Origin: Spirosoma telluris
GTDB taxonomy: Bacteria; Bacteroidota; Bacteroidia; Cytophagales; Spirosomataceae
Assembly (NCBI GenBank): GCA_003259005.1
Contig: QLII01000001.1
Span: 5,316,001-5,380,000, forward strand
Reading direction: 5' to 3'
Length of the DNA: 64,000 nucleotides
Part shown: piece after piece, positions 38,710-46,508 of the stretch
Layout: each line of letters starts with the position of its first letter
How positions within the stretch are numbered: the first letter of the stretch is position 1
The notes under the pieces: model-generated
What the model was told of the DNA's origin: nothing
The model's database searches: none
The model's input: the letters and a program-made list of their open reading frames with translations, nothing else
Position numbers and translations under genes: made by a program

Positions 38710-38784
38710 GTCGACAGTCGTTAGCCGTCAGTCAATAGGCGTTACTACGCTTAAAGTAATCATTATTGACTGACGACTGTCGAC
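38710..38784. repeat. Inverted repeat filling the gmk-nadD gap
   Basis: GTCGACAGTCG plus GTCAGTCAATA on the left (with a 6-base bulge) pairs with ATTATTGACTGACGACTGTC at the right. It ends one base before the gmk stop codon and begins six bases from the nadD start. Its position between two co-directional genes makes a processing or insertion-element origin as likely as termination. Confidence 0.75.
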
Positions 38785-39384
38785 TTATATCACTGTTGCT
38801 TTCGCGGGTACTTTGTTTTCATTTATGAAGTCGTCAACCAATTTCTGCGCTTTTTGAAGCGATGTTTCCAGATCATCATTCATTAAGATGACATCAAAAC
38901 GATCCTGAAAGCTCATTTCAAAATGCACTTTAAATAAGCGTCTGGACAAACTTTCTTCCGTTTCAGAACCCCTCCCAATCAGTCGCTGCCGAAGTGTTTC
39001 TTCGTCTGGTACTTTTACAAAAACGGCTAGTGCTTTATCGCCATAAAAGTTTTTTAACTTCAAACCGCCCTGCACATCTACATCAAACAGAACGTGCTTG
39101 CCAGTAGACCAAACTCGTTCGATTTCAGATTTCAACGTGCCGTAGAAGGCACCCGTATACACTTCTTCCCATTCGACAAACTCATTGTCATCAATTTTAT
39201 GTTTAAACTCTTCGGGTGTCAGAAAGTAGTAGTCTTTGCCATTTTCTTCAGCGCGACCCCGTCGGTCACGGGTACAGGCCGAAATAGAAAAGCCGAGATT
39301 GTTGTTCTCGGCCAGCAGATGCTTGACAATTGTCGTTTTGCCCGAACCAGAAGGGGCTGAAAATATGATAAGCTTACCGTCCAC
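38785..39384 (-). CDS. gmk: Guanylate kinase
   Basis: A 199-aa kinase that turns GMP into GDP. The P-loop is APSGSGKTTIVKHLL (about residues 9-23), followed by the GMP-binding FSISACTRDRRGRAEENGKD and DYYFLTPEEF. Length is normal. It neighbours nadD on the same strand, an arrangement common in Bacteroidota. Confidence 0.96.
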   Translation of the reverse strand: MDGKLIIFSAPSGSGKTTIVKHLLAENNNLGFSISACTRDRRGRAEENGKDYYFLTPEEFKHKIDDNEFVEWEEVYTGAFYGTLKSEIERVWSTGKHVLFDVDVQGGLKLKNFYGDKALAVFVKVPDEETLRQRLIGRGSETEESLSRRLFKVHFEMSFQDRFDVILMNDDLETSLQKAQKLVDDFINENKVPAKATVI

Positions 39385-39414
39385 AGTGGGTAATGAGTTG
39401 ATTAAACTATAAAA

Positions 39415-39467
39415 TAATTGGGGTAATTAAGGTTGTCAGATAAGGACTTCCTTAATTACCCCAATTA
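39415..39467. repeat. Inverted repeat with 18-bp perfect arms
   Basis: TAATTGGGGTAATTAAGG (39415-39432) and its reverse complement (39450-39467) with a 17-base loop, located between the anti-sigma-like gene and gmk. Confidence 0.8.
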
Positions 39468-39479
39468 CATCGGTTACTA

Positions 39480-39770
39480 TTAGCTGAAACTCAGAATTCT
39501 GGATTTTATCGTTGCAACTAACTGCTCAGGGCAGCATCGTTTTTCCATGCGCTTAGTCAATAACTCCTTCACTTCCTTTTCAAGCTGGTACATCTCGATG
39601 CAGGGTCTGCATGATTCGAGATTCGCTTTCACTCTGACAAGTTGTTGATCAGTGGCTTCTCCATCCAGAATCAACTGAATCATCTTCAGACAGTCGGCGC
39701 TGTGATTGCAATGTTCTTTCATCTCTGGCTTACCACTGGATGAAGCTGAGGGCGGCAACGAGGTTTGCAT
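39480..39770 (-). CDS. Probable anti-sigma factor (zinc-finger-like, Cys-rich)
   Basis: 96 aa. It has HCNHSADCLKMIQLILDGEA, a later CRPC pair, and a terminal CCPEQL, resembling the zinc-binding anti-sigma fold, but the central His of HxxxCxxC is replaced (NLESCRPC). ATG at about 39722 (MKEHCNHSADC) is an equally good start. It lies about 80 bases downstream of an ECF sigma gene on the same strand, which is the usual place for its anti-sigma factor. Redox or stress sensing is inferred. Confidence 0.7.
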   Translation of the reverse strand: MQTSLPPSASSSGKPEMKEHCNHSADCLKMIQLILDGEATDQQLVRVKANLESCRPCIEMYQLEKEVKELLTKRMEKRCCPEQLVATIKSRILSFS

Positions 39771-39851
39771 TGGAAAAGTTTTATTTATTCCAAGAATAAT
39801 AATACCATTAAGTTATCAGCAGAACCAATTCAGGCTTATAAAAAGTTCGGT

Positions 39852-40532
39852 TTATTCTTCATTTTCTTCTTTATAGCCCATCGAAGACGCGTAATCACGC
39901 AATTTTTCTTTCAATAGGTTCCGAGCGCGGTGCAATCGAGACCGAACGGTTCCTATTGGGATGTCCAGAATCTTGGCCATTTCCTCATACGTAAATCCTT
40001 CGATGTCGCAGAGGATAATAACTGTCCGGAAATCCACGGGCAACGAGTTTAAGGCCGTTGCCACTTCATCGCCAATTAAGTCAGAAACCGATTCGGCCCG
40101 AAGGTCGACCGTATGCTCAGATTCTGCGTCTTCAGAGTTATAGGTCGTTTCAACGTCCTGATAATCTACTTTAGCAGGTTCTTTGCTTTTTTTCCGATAA
40201 TCGTTAATGAAGCTGTTCTTCAGAATCCGAAACAGCCATGCTTTGGCGTTAGTTCCTTGTTCAAAAGACGAAATGAACCGAAATGCTTTTAGGTAGGTAT
40301 CCTGCACGAGATCGTTTGCATCGTCCTCGTCGGTTGTTAACCGAAAAGCAAAGTTGTACATGGAGTCAATGTGGGGCATAAACTCCTTATTAAAAATCTG
40401 GTACTTCTGCGCGTCGGAATAACCACGAGCGGGAGTATCTGCCGATGGTTGTTCGGTCGGGTCGCTGTCGGGTAACAATTGGTCGTCGTCGCGAGTTGGC
40501 GTATCTGACATAACTTCGGGAATAGTCGCCAT
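39852..40532 (-). CDS. ECF-type RNA polymerase sigma factor
   Basis: 226 aa from ATG 40532 (MATIPEVMSDTP); ATG 40511 is an alternative start. The N-terminal 45 residues are acidic and Pro rich. Region 2 reads FRLTTDEDDANDLVQDTYLKA with KAWLFRILKNSFINDYRKK, and region 4 reads LPVDFRTVIILCDIEGFTYE and IPIGTVRSRLHRARNLLKEK. It is linked to the Cys-rich anti-sigma-like gene downstream. Such factors direct RNA polymerase to stress or metabolism promoters. Confidence 0.93.
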   Translation of the reverse strand: MATIPEVMSDTPTRDDDQLLPDSDPTEQPSADTPARGYSDAQKYQIFNKEFMPHIDSMYNFAFRLTTDEDDANDLVQDTYLKAFRFISSFEQGTNAKAWLFRILKNSFINDYRKKSKEPAKVDYQDVETTYNSEDAESEHTVDLRAESVSDLIGDEVATALNSLPVDFRTVIILCDIEGFTYEEMAKILDIPIGTVRSRLHRARNLLKEKLRDYASSMGYKEENEE

Positions 40533-40715
40533 AAAAGTAAGAGTTAATTGCCGTTTACTATTGGCAATCCTCAACGAATTCAATAATTAGCCGATCAGAT
40601 TCGCTGAGTTACTCTGATATCACTACAAAAATTAATCCTTTGTTCACAAAGAATGTTCAAAGTTAGTTAACTATGACGATTTGGCAGTGAACGTTCCTAT
40701 ACTTGACAACGTTAA

Positions 40716-40756
40716 AGCGGTTCAAATACTACCAAATTAGTAGCATCTGAACCGCT
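40716..40756 (-). terminator. Hairpin after the 165-aa conserved gene and before sigma
   Basis: AGCGGTTCAAATACTA (40716-40731) pairs with TAGCATCTGAACCGCT (40741-40756) with one internal mismatch and a 9-base loop. It sits between the sigma gene and the gene at 40778. Confidence 0.6.
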
Positions 40757-40777
40757 TATCCAATAATTTATGCTTGT

Positions 40778-41275
40778 TTAGGCCTTAATCGATTTAAAAT
40801 ATCGTTTTAGCCAAGAATCAACTGCCGGAATACGCCATGCTGCCAAAAACTCCGCTTTTGTCTGCACCAACGTATTAAATACCAGGGTATCGGGTTTTAT
40901 TAACTCCTCAGTAACTGCCGTTTTGATCATTGGCAATGTAAAGGTCCGCACAGTTCCATCAGTGAGCTGCACAGCTGCCGAACGATCAAAAAAATCTACC
41001 GAAAGCTGCCGACCAATCTCCTGTATAGTCCGCATGGATGAGTCAATAGAGCAACCGCTGGGCAAGCTATACCCTTCATCCACGCCAACCACAATAAAGC
41101 GGTTTTCAACCACTTTTGCCGATGCCAGCAATGGCTGACCATGTGCTGCCCATTGATGCAAGGCTGGTTTCAGGATCTCCTCAATCGTTTTTACATCACC
41201 ATACGTCAGCGAATGGTTGGCCTGATAAACCCATACGCGGGCTGTATCGGGCAGTTTATCAAAATCTATGTACAT
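40778..41275 (-). CDS. Conserved Bacteroidota protein of unknown function
   Basis: 165 aa from ATG 41275 (MYIDFDKLPDTARVWVYQAN). Homologues are often named ABC transporter ATPase, but no Walker A, signature or Walker B motif is present, so I reject that name. Visible features are LPSGCSIDSSMRTIQEIGRQ, VDFFDRSAAVQL and a basic C-terminus WLKRYFKSIKA. It is a compact, probably cytosolic alpha/beta protein. It follows the iron-sulfur protein genes on the same strand across an inverted repeat. Confidence 0.75.
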   Translation of the reverse strand: MYIDFDKLPDTARVWVYQANHSLTYGDVKTIEEILKPALHQWAAHGQPLLASAKVVENRFIVVGVDEGYSLPSGCSIDSSMRTIQEIGRQLSVDFFDRSAAVQLTDGTVRTFTLPMIKTAVTEELIKPDTLVFNTLVQTKAEFLAAWRIPAVDSWLKRYFKSIKA

Positions 41276-41279
41276 AGTC

Positions 41280-41363
41280 AATGAACAATGTAGAATGGAC
41301 AATGAATAATGTAGAATAAATGAAGTAACAGATTCCTCCATTATTCATTCTACATTGTTCATT
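41280..41363. repeat. AATGAACAATG-type inverted repeat element
   Basis: AATGAACAATGTAGAATG at 41280 and a related AATGAATAATG pair with CATTATTCATTCTACATTG and TTCATT at 41339-41363. It fills the intergenic gap. A related sequence lies at 46411-46508. Confidence 0.8.
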
Positions 41364-41367
41364 AAAG

Positions 41368-42171
41368 TTACAACCCTTGCCCTTGAGCGATGAGTTCCGA
41401 GATGTCGAACACACGCACAGAATCTTCGCGGTTCTTATTCTTGACGCCATCTGACATCATGGTCATACAGAAGGGGCAAGCTACTGCAATTGTATCGGCA
41501 CCGGTGCTGAGAGCCTCCTCAACGCGCTCCACGTTCACGTCTTTCTTACCTGGCTCCGGTTCTTTGAAATATTGTCCACCACCCGCTCCACAGCATAAGC
41601 CGTTGGCCCGTACGCGCTTCATTTCGACTAAATCGGCGTCCAATGCCGCCAAAACGTCACGTGGAGCTTCGTACACTTTATTGGCTCGCCCGAGATAGCA
41701 TGAGTCATGGAAGGTTATCCGCCGACCTTTAAACGATTGTCCATCCTTTACGCGAACGCGCCCTTCATTAATAAGTCCCTGTAAAAACTGAGAGTGGTGA
41801 ATCACCTCATAGTTGCCGCCCAATTCAGGATATTCGTTTTTAAGTGTGTTAAAACAATGCGGACAGGCTGTCACTATTTTCTTAACATTATAGCCATTCA
41901 GCACCTGAATATTCGACATCGCCTGCATCTGAAACAGGAACTCGTTTCCTGCCCGACGTGCCGGATCACCCGTACAGGCTTCTTCTGGACCCAACACAGC
42001 AAACTTAATCCCAACGTGATTCAGGATACGGACGAAGGCAATGGTTACCCGTTTGTAACGATCATCGAATGAACCCGCACAGCCAACCCAAAACAGAATT
42101 TCTGGCTCTTCGCCTGACGCGGCCATATCAGCCATCGTTGGTACTTTATATGTTTTTTCAGTTGTAGACAT
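41368..42171 (-). CDS. CCG-domain iron-sulfur protein (HdrB/GlpC-like)
   Basis: A 267-aa protein with two cysteine-rich CCG domains: WVGCAGSFDDRYKR, VTACPHCFNTLKNEYP, FHDSCYLGR and CCGAGGGQYF, and a later ACPFCMTMM. This is the heterodisulfide-reductase subunit B-like fold that binds an unusual 4Fe-4S cluster. The gene 47 bases upstream encodes the HdrC-like membrane partner. The pair probably moves electrons between a membrane quinone pool and a cytosolic acceptor; the substrate is unknown. Confidence 0.88.
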   Translation of the reverse strand: MSTTEKTYKVPTMADMAASGEEPEILFWVGCAGSFDDRYKRVTIAFVRILNHVGIKFAVLGPEEACTGDPARRAGNEFLFQMQAMSNIQVLNGYNVKKIVTACPHCFNTLKNEYPELGGNYEVIHHSQFLQGLINEGRVRVKDGQSFKGRRITFHDSCYLGRANKVYEAPRDVLAALDADLVEMKRVRANGLCCGAGGGQYFKEPEPGKKDVNVERVEEALSTGADTIAVACPFCMTMMSDGVKNKNREDSVRVFDISELIAQGQGL

Positions 42172-42218
42172 TATTAGTATGTTTTCAGTATTCGGTTTAC
42201 GGAACTGTAAGCTGAATA

Positions 42219-43592
42219 CTATTTTTCATTTACTTGATCAGCCCAGTTAAAGCGGTCGCTAGGCGAGAATTTCCAGGGAGCCATATTGTTCTCAATATTG
42301 CTAAACATAGCATTCCAGGAAGCGGGCGCCTGCGATTCTTCCATGACCCGATACCGACGTAACTGGAGAATAATATCCAATGGATTTATATTGATCGGGC
42401 AGGCATTCACGCAGGCCTGACAGGTCGTGCAGGCGTTAAGTTCCTCGGCGGTTATATAGTCGTTCAACAATGATTTATCATCCTTGTAATCATACCCATT
42501 TGTTTTCCAGCCTTGCTGAATTTCTTCGAGTCGATCACGGGTGTCCATCATGATCTTTCGGGGCGACAGCTTCTTGCCTGTAATATTGGCAGGACAGGCT
42601 GACGTACAACGCCCACACTCAGTGCAGCTATAGGCATTCATGAGATTGATCCATTTCAAATCCTGCACGTCCTTAGCGCCAAAACGGCCAACTTCCGCCG
42701 GCTGTTCACCGTTATCGTTTGTCTGTGATCCGTCTGCATCGGTCGTAACAGGCAAGCCAAGGGCGAGTTGAACCTCTTTTGTGATCTCAGGCATATTCTG
42801 CATCTCACCTTTTGGCTGGAGATCGGAGAAATAGACGTTCGGAAAGCCAAGTGCAATGTGCAGGTGTTTCGAATAGGTCACGTAAACAGCAAAAGACAGA
42901 ATACCCAAAATATGCAACCACCAGGCCGTACGCTCATAGGCTACTAAACCTGTATCACTGAAACCCGAAAAAAGAGGCTTAAAAAATTGGCTGATTAGAA
43001 AATCCGGCACAATACCCTGCAATTCTGCATAGTGTCCAACACCACGGTCACGAAGAACACTATCAGATGCATTCCAGGTCAGGAAAGCGATCATAAGAAT
43101 AATCTCAGCGGTTAGGATGATGGCAGCATCTGTACGTGGCCAGCGAGTCATTTCACGATGTCGTTCCTCCTGAAACCGGGGCACTTTCGCGATAAACCGA
43201 CGGCATAGAAAAATGACACAAACTGCCAGCACACCAAATGCCAATAGCTCAAAGACGTCGATTAAAATGAGGTATATGGGAGTAATGTATGGGGCAAAGA
43301 GCCGATGCGTTCCCAAAACACCATCCAGGATAATTTCTAGTACTTCGATGTTAACAATCAGGAAACCAGCATAAATGACAAAGTGCATAATGCCTACCAG
43401 TAAATTGGTAAACATCTTTTTTTGTCCAAAAGCGACTAATAACATTGTTTTCAGTCGTTCGTCAGGGTGATCGAAACGATTTTCGGCACGACCAAGCCTA
43501 ATGGCACGCGTAATAAGCCGAACGCGTTTAGTTATGTACCAAACCGTAGCAGCCAGAGCTACTAGAAATAAAATTTGCTGAATTATTTCCAT
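42219..43592 (-). CDS. Membrane iron-sulfur electron carrier (HdrC-like with NarI-like helices)
   Basis: A 457-aa protein. The first 260 residues have about five membrane helices (ILFLVALAATVWYI, VGIMHFVIYAGFLIVNIEV, VFELLAFGVLAVCVIFL, ILTAEIILMIAFLTW, ILGILSFAVYVTYSK) carrying several His residues that might ligate haem. The C-terminal half holds two 4Fe-4S motifs: CTECGRCTSACPANITGKK and CTTCQACVNACPININP. It is followed by the HdrB-like subunit gene. A quinone-linked respiratory or reductase role is inferred. Confidence 0.88.
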   Translation of the reverse strand: MEIIQQILFLVALAATVWYITKRVRLITRAIRLGRAENRFDHPDERLKTMLLVAFGQKKMFTNLLVGIMHFVIYAGFLIVNIEVLEIILDGVLGTHRLFAPYITPIYLILIDVFELLAFGVLAVCVIFLCRRFIAKVPRFQEERHREMTRWPRTDAAIILTAEIILMIAFLTWNASDSVLRDRGVGHYAELQGIVPDFLISQFFKPLFSGFSDTGLVAYERTAWWLHILGILSFAVYVTYSKHLHIALGFPNVYFSDLQPKGEMQNMPEITKEVQLALGLPVTTDADGSQTNDNGEQPAEVGRFGAKDVQDLKWINLMNAYSCTECGRCTSACPANITGKKLSPRKIMMDTRDRLEEIQQGWKTNGYDYKDDKSLLNDYITAEELNACTTCQACVNACPININPLDIILQLRRYRVMEESQAPASWNAMFSNIENNMAPWKFSPSDRFNWADQVNEK

Positions 43593-43674
43593 TCTTTTTG
43601 ATCTAATTTTGCCTGATAATCAACTATTTGATTCAGGCATCACCCCTTTATTGAAAAATATTTCGATCAATGTA

Positions 43675-43704
43675 TTGCAAAAAGGCGCATTATACATACT
43701 TTTG
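43675..43704 (+). promoter_or_regulatory. Bacteroidota-type promoter of tRNA-Phe
   Basis: TTG at 43675-43677, a 19-base spacer and TACTTTTG at 43697-43704: an exact TTG-N19-TAnnTTTG match. The tRNA starts 15 bases later. Confidence 0.85.
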
Positions 43705-43718
43705 CACCCACGTTTCAG

Positions 43719-43794
43719 GGTGATGTAGCTCAGTTGGTAGAGCAAAGGACTGAAAATCCTTGTGTCGGCGGTTCGATTCCGTCCATCACCACCA
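43719..43794 (+). tRNA. tRNA-Phe (anticodon GAA)
   Basis: 76 nt with CCA encoded. The acceptor stem is GGTGATG/CATCACC with discriminator A. The D arm is GCTC...GAGC, the anticodon stem AAGGA/TCCTT with loop CTGAAAA (GAA anticodon), and the T arm GGCGG TTCGATT CCGTC. It has its own promoter and terminator, so it stands alone. Confidence 0.97.
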
Positions 43795-43804
43795 CCCTAA
43801 CGTT

Positions 43805-43832
43805 AAGCCTTCCCACTGGGAAGGCTTTTTTT
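43805..43832 (+). terminator. Terminator of tRNA-Phe
   Basis: AAGCCTTCCCA pairs with TGGGAAGGCTT, followed by a run of seven T. It begins 10 bases after the CCA end. Confidence 0.9.
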
Positions 43833-44077
43833 ATTGCTTATATAGTCAATAAATCCATTTGCCCAGATTGAAAAGTACATAACCTTTTATGATAACAGTA
43901 TGCAAGCATACTATTTTTCATAGCGGCAAATATACTGCTTTCGTACTATCTAACAAGTGTTGAAAGGGGTTGTTTTAGATTTTGTAGATGCTCTTGAAGG
44001 GAACTTCAGATAGTAATTTTCAGTCAGCAAAGTGTCTGAGTAGTCCAACTGAAACAAAAGATATATTGGGAGTCGCT
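43833..44077. other. Gap without a recognised gene
   Basis: About 245 bases between the tRNA terminator and the end of the MutS-like gene. It includes the partial palindrome AGTATGCAAGCATACT near 43897. I see no gene or known element. Confidence 0.5.
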
Positions 44078-45931
44078 TTACTTCCGAACGGCATCCATCT
44101 CAATGCCAATGGCTTTCATCAATTGGCTCGCATTGAAACTCTCACAGATACCATCGCGGAGTTTGTAATCAAATACCAATTCACCATTATGCAGATCAGA
44201 CTGAAAGTGGAAGTTGCGCACAAAGCTATCAGCATCTGTAAGTTGGCCTAACTCGAGATCGTGGGTTGATACGAACCCCGAGGCTGTTGTCTGGTGTAAC
44301 TGCCGAATAAGTGCTTCCGCTCCTCGATGGCGGTCGGCCGAATTTGTCCCTTTCAGAATTTCATCCAAAAAATAGAGAACCGGCAGGCGATCCTGGGGCA
44401 GGCGTTCCTGCGGCAAACTAGTCTGATCGGCAGATACTATTTGCTTTGTCAAGCCAATTAGAGTTTGTAAGCGTTTCAACTCCGCGTAGAACGACGACGT
44501 ACTTTCTTCGAGTGAATCATTCGTTCGCATACTCGTAAAGACGCGTACTGGCGAACACCAGAACCGTTCGGCACTAACGACCGCTCCCGCTAAAGCCAGT
44601 ACGATATTTGCCCCAACAGTACGTAAGAAAGTGCTTTTCCCCGACATATTTGATCCTGTAATGAGCACTGTTTGCCCTGCTCCAGTCAACGTTAGTGAAT
44701 TAGCAATGCTACGATCGGGTGGGAGCAACGGATGCGATGCCAGCGTAAAGTCCAGCACTAATTCATCGTCAACGATGTCAGGGGTTGTATAGGTTGGGTG
44801 TGCATAGGCAAATCCCGCTAAACTATTGAGTGCTTCGAGTTCGCCAAGGGCTTTAAACCAACGGCTTAGATCAGGACCGTGTTGCTGTCGCCAGCGCTCT
44901 AGTCTAAACAGATAATGAATATCCCATAAGGTGGCAATGCCGAAAAGAAGGAAAAAATACGGATTTCGTCGATAATTCAAGCCCTCAGTTAGCCGTCCAA
45001 GTTGGCCAATTGCTTCCGAAGCTGAACGATCTTTAGACGTCAATGCCTGCCGAATGGCCCGTAGTCGAACGGTTTCTCCTTTTACACCCTCAGCCTGTTT
45101 AAAAAGGGCCTGAAAGGCCCGCAAAGCAGTTGAAATCTCGAATGTCTGTTCGCTTACCTCTTTAGCCTTTGCTGCCGTCTGACTAAGTATCAGGCCATGA
45201 ACAGCTAATCCCAGCAACACGCCTGAACCTGGTACATAACCTAATAACCAGGCGATAAAGAGACTCAACGTAATGGCTGGAAATAAAAACCGCAGAATGT
45301 TTAAATAACCTGGTAAAGGCAAACCCTCAGCCGTTGCCCATTTGACCAATGCATCGGGTGAGCGACCCACGGTTTCCTCTATATTGGCCATTGCCTCAAA
45401 CTCTTGCCTCCAGTCAAGTTGAGGTTTCAGTTCGGTAGTGGCTTGCTGACGTAACCGAATACCGTCTGGATTAGAAGGTGTTTTAAGCCAGGTGGCCAGT
45501 CGGTTCTGACCTTCATAGGTATGAGTACGGTTGAGGAGCCGAAAAAGCGAGTGCTTCCCAAATACATCTAAATCACCAGAATAGTGGTGCGTTGGACTAG
45601 CAAATTGGTCGCCTGTCTCAGGCCGTAGGTACTGCCTTTTGAGTCGAGCGGATTCGTCTTGATTAATAAAGGCCAACTGATGACTCACATCTCGTTTACG
45701 CCGAACAGTCTGGTGCTTTTTCAATAGTACTAAAAAACCAATCACACCGACAAGCAAAGTGATTGCAGCTCCTAACTGATAGTCGAGCCGGATAAGAAGC
45801 CAGACAGCCGCAATACTGCCAATAAACCAGACAAGCCGCCAAAAGGCCAGTTGATTATGCTGACGTTGAGCAGCTTGTTCGGCCTGAATAAATTGTTGTT
45901 GACGGTCGAGGAAAATGGTTTCGGAAGACAT
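44078..45931 (-). CDS. Membrane-associated MutS-family ATPase (MutS-like, not MutS1)
   Basis: 617 aa from ATG 45931 (MSSETIFLDRQQQF). Two membrane helices near residues 25-65 (FWRLVWFIGSIAAVWLLIRL, ITLLVGVIGFLVLL) precede a lever-like helical region with further hydrophobic stretches at about 230-265. The C-terminal MutS ATPase has Walker A in GSNMSGKSTFLRTVGANIVL, a signature-like SLEESTSSFYAELKRL, Walker B in VLYFLDEILKGTNSADR, and STHDLELG. The mismatch-recognition and connector domains are missing. The membrane helices suggest a role other than mismatch repair. It is co-directional with fur, 3 kb before the HdrC-like gene. Confidence 0.88.
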   Translation of the reverse strand: MSSETIFLDRQQQFIQAEQAAQRQHNQLAFWRLVWFIGSIAAVWLLIRLDYQLGAAITLLVGVIGFLVLLKKHQTVRRKRDVSHQLAFINQDESARLKRQYLRPETGDQFASPTHHYSGDLDVFGKHSLFRLLNRTHTYEGQNRLATWLKTPSNPDGIRLRQQATTELKPQLDWRQEFEAMANIEETVGRSPDALVKWATAEGLPLPGYLNILRFLFPAITLSLFIAWLLGYVPGSGVLLGLAVHGLILSQTAAKAKEVSEQTFEISTALRAFQALFKQAEGVKGETVRLRAIRQALTSKDRSASEAIGQLGRLTEGLNYRRNPYFFLLFGIATLWDIHYLFRLERWRQQHGPDLSRWFKALGELEALNSLAGFAYAHPTYTTPDIVDDELVLDFTLASHPLLPPDRSIANSLTLTGAGQTVLITGSNMSGKSTFLRTVGANIVLALAGAVVSAERFWCSPVRVFTSMRTNDSLEESTSSFYAELKRLQTLIGLTKQIVSADQTSLPQERLPQDRLPVLYFLDEILKGTNSADRHRGAEALIRQLHQTTASGFVSTHDLELGQLTDADSFVRNFHFQSDLHNGELVFDYKLRDGICESFNASQLMKAIGIEMDAVRK

Positions 45932-45936
45932 CAGGA

Positions 45937-45991
45937 TAACGCGGGGGAAACCCGCGATTTTCAATACAATCGGGGTTTTTCACCCGCGTTA
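45937..45991. repeat. GTAACGCGGGT-family inverted repeat, copy 1
   Basis: TAACGCGGGGGAAACCCGCG at the left and CACCCGCGTTA at the right form a long hairpin between the fur and MutS-like genes. On the minus strand its edge supplies the TAA stop codon of fur (45991-45989). A sister copy is at 52351-52411. Confidence 0.85.
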
Positions 45992-46405
45992 CTTGTTACA
46001 ATCCAGGCAAACACCCTGAATCAATAGGTTCATTTCTTTTCGGTTGTACCCTTCAGGAAGCGCAACAGATGGGATGCTAACCTGGTCCAGACAAGTAGTC
46101 TGGCCACAGGCTTCACATTTAAAATGAACGTGGTCGTGGTGATGATGACCGTCAGCGCATCGCTCACGACAAAGGGCATATTTAGTTCCCCCTTCATCAT
46201 CCAAGACTTTGTGTAAGAGTCCTTTATCTAAAAACGTGCGAAGTGTCCGATAAATCGTAACGCGGTCGTGGTCAGGACCAAGGCCATTTTCTACATCGTT
46301 GTGCGCCAGCGCATGACCAGCGTTCAGAAACAAATCAAGCACCTCCTCACGGCCATTCGTATGGCGGAGGTTGAAGTCTTTCAGGGTTTTTTCGGCCAGT
46401 GTCAT
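45989..46405 (-). CDS. Fur family metal-dependent transcriptional regulator
   Basis: 138 aa. The winged helix covers about 10-80 (LRHTNGREEVLDLFLNAGHA, DRVTIYRTLRTFLDKGLLHK), and the metal region has the histidine cluster GHHHHDHVHFKCEACGQTTC (two CxxC sites with the C-terminal CLDC). This is the Fur/Zur/PerR type; which metal it senses is not clear. The stop codon lies inside a repeat element. An inverted repeat also lies just upstream of the start. Confidence 0.93.
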   Translation of the reverse strand: MTLAEKTLKDFNLRHTNGREEVLDLFLNAGHALAHNDVENGLGPDHDRVTIYRTLRTFLDKGLLHKVLDDEGGTKYALCRERCADGHHHHDHVHFKCEACGQTTCLDQVSIPSVALPEGYNRKEMNLLIQGVCLDCNK

Positions 46406-46410
46406 GGTTT

Positions 46411-46508
46411 ATGAATGAATAATGTAAAATGAAGAATTAATAATGCGAGTTAAAACCAGTTGCTGTGCTCCTCATTATACATTGTGCATTATCAATTATA
46501 CATTATTC
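46411..46508. repeat. AATGAATAATG-type inverted repeat, related to the 41280 element
   Basis: AATGAATAATGTAAAATGAA on the left imperfectly pairs with CATTATACATTGTGCATTAT and TATACATTATTC on the right. It fills the fur-ABC gap and includes the stop codon of the ABC exporter gene. Confidence 0.75.

Noticed and set aside
40778..41275. Annotation as an ABC transporter ATPase
   Set aside because: No Walker A, signature or Walker B motif exists in the 165 residues; the name is a propagated error.
44078..45964. Calling this gene mutS (MutS1)
   Set aside because: The mismatch-recognition and connector domains are missing and membrane helices are added; only the ATPase family is shared.
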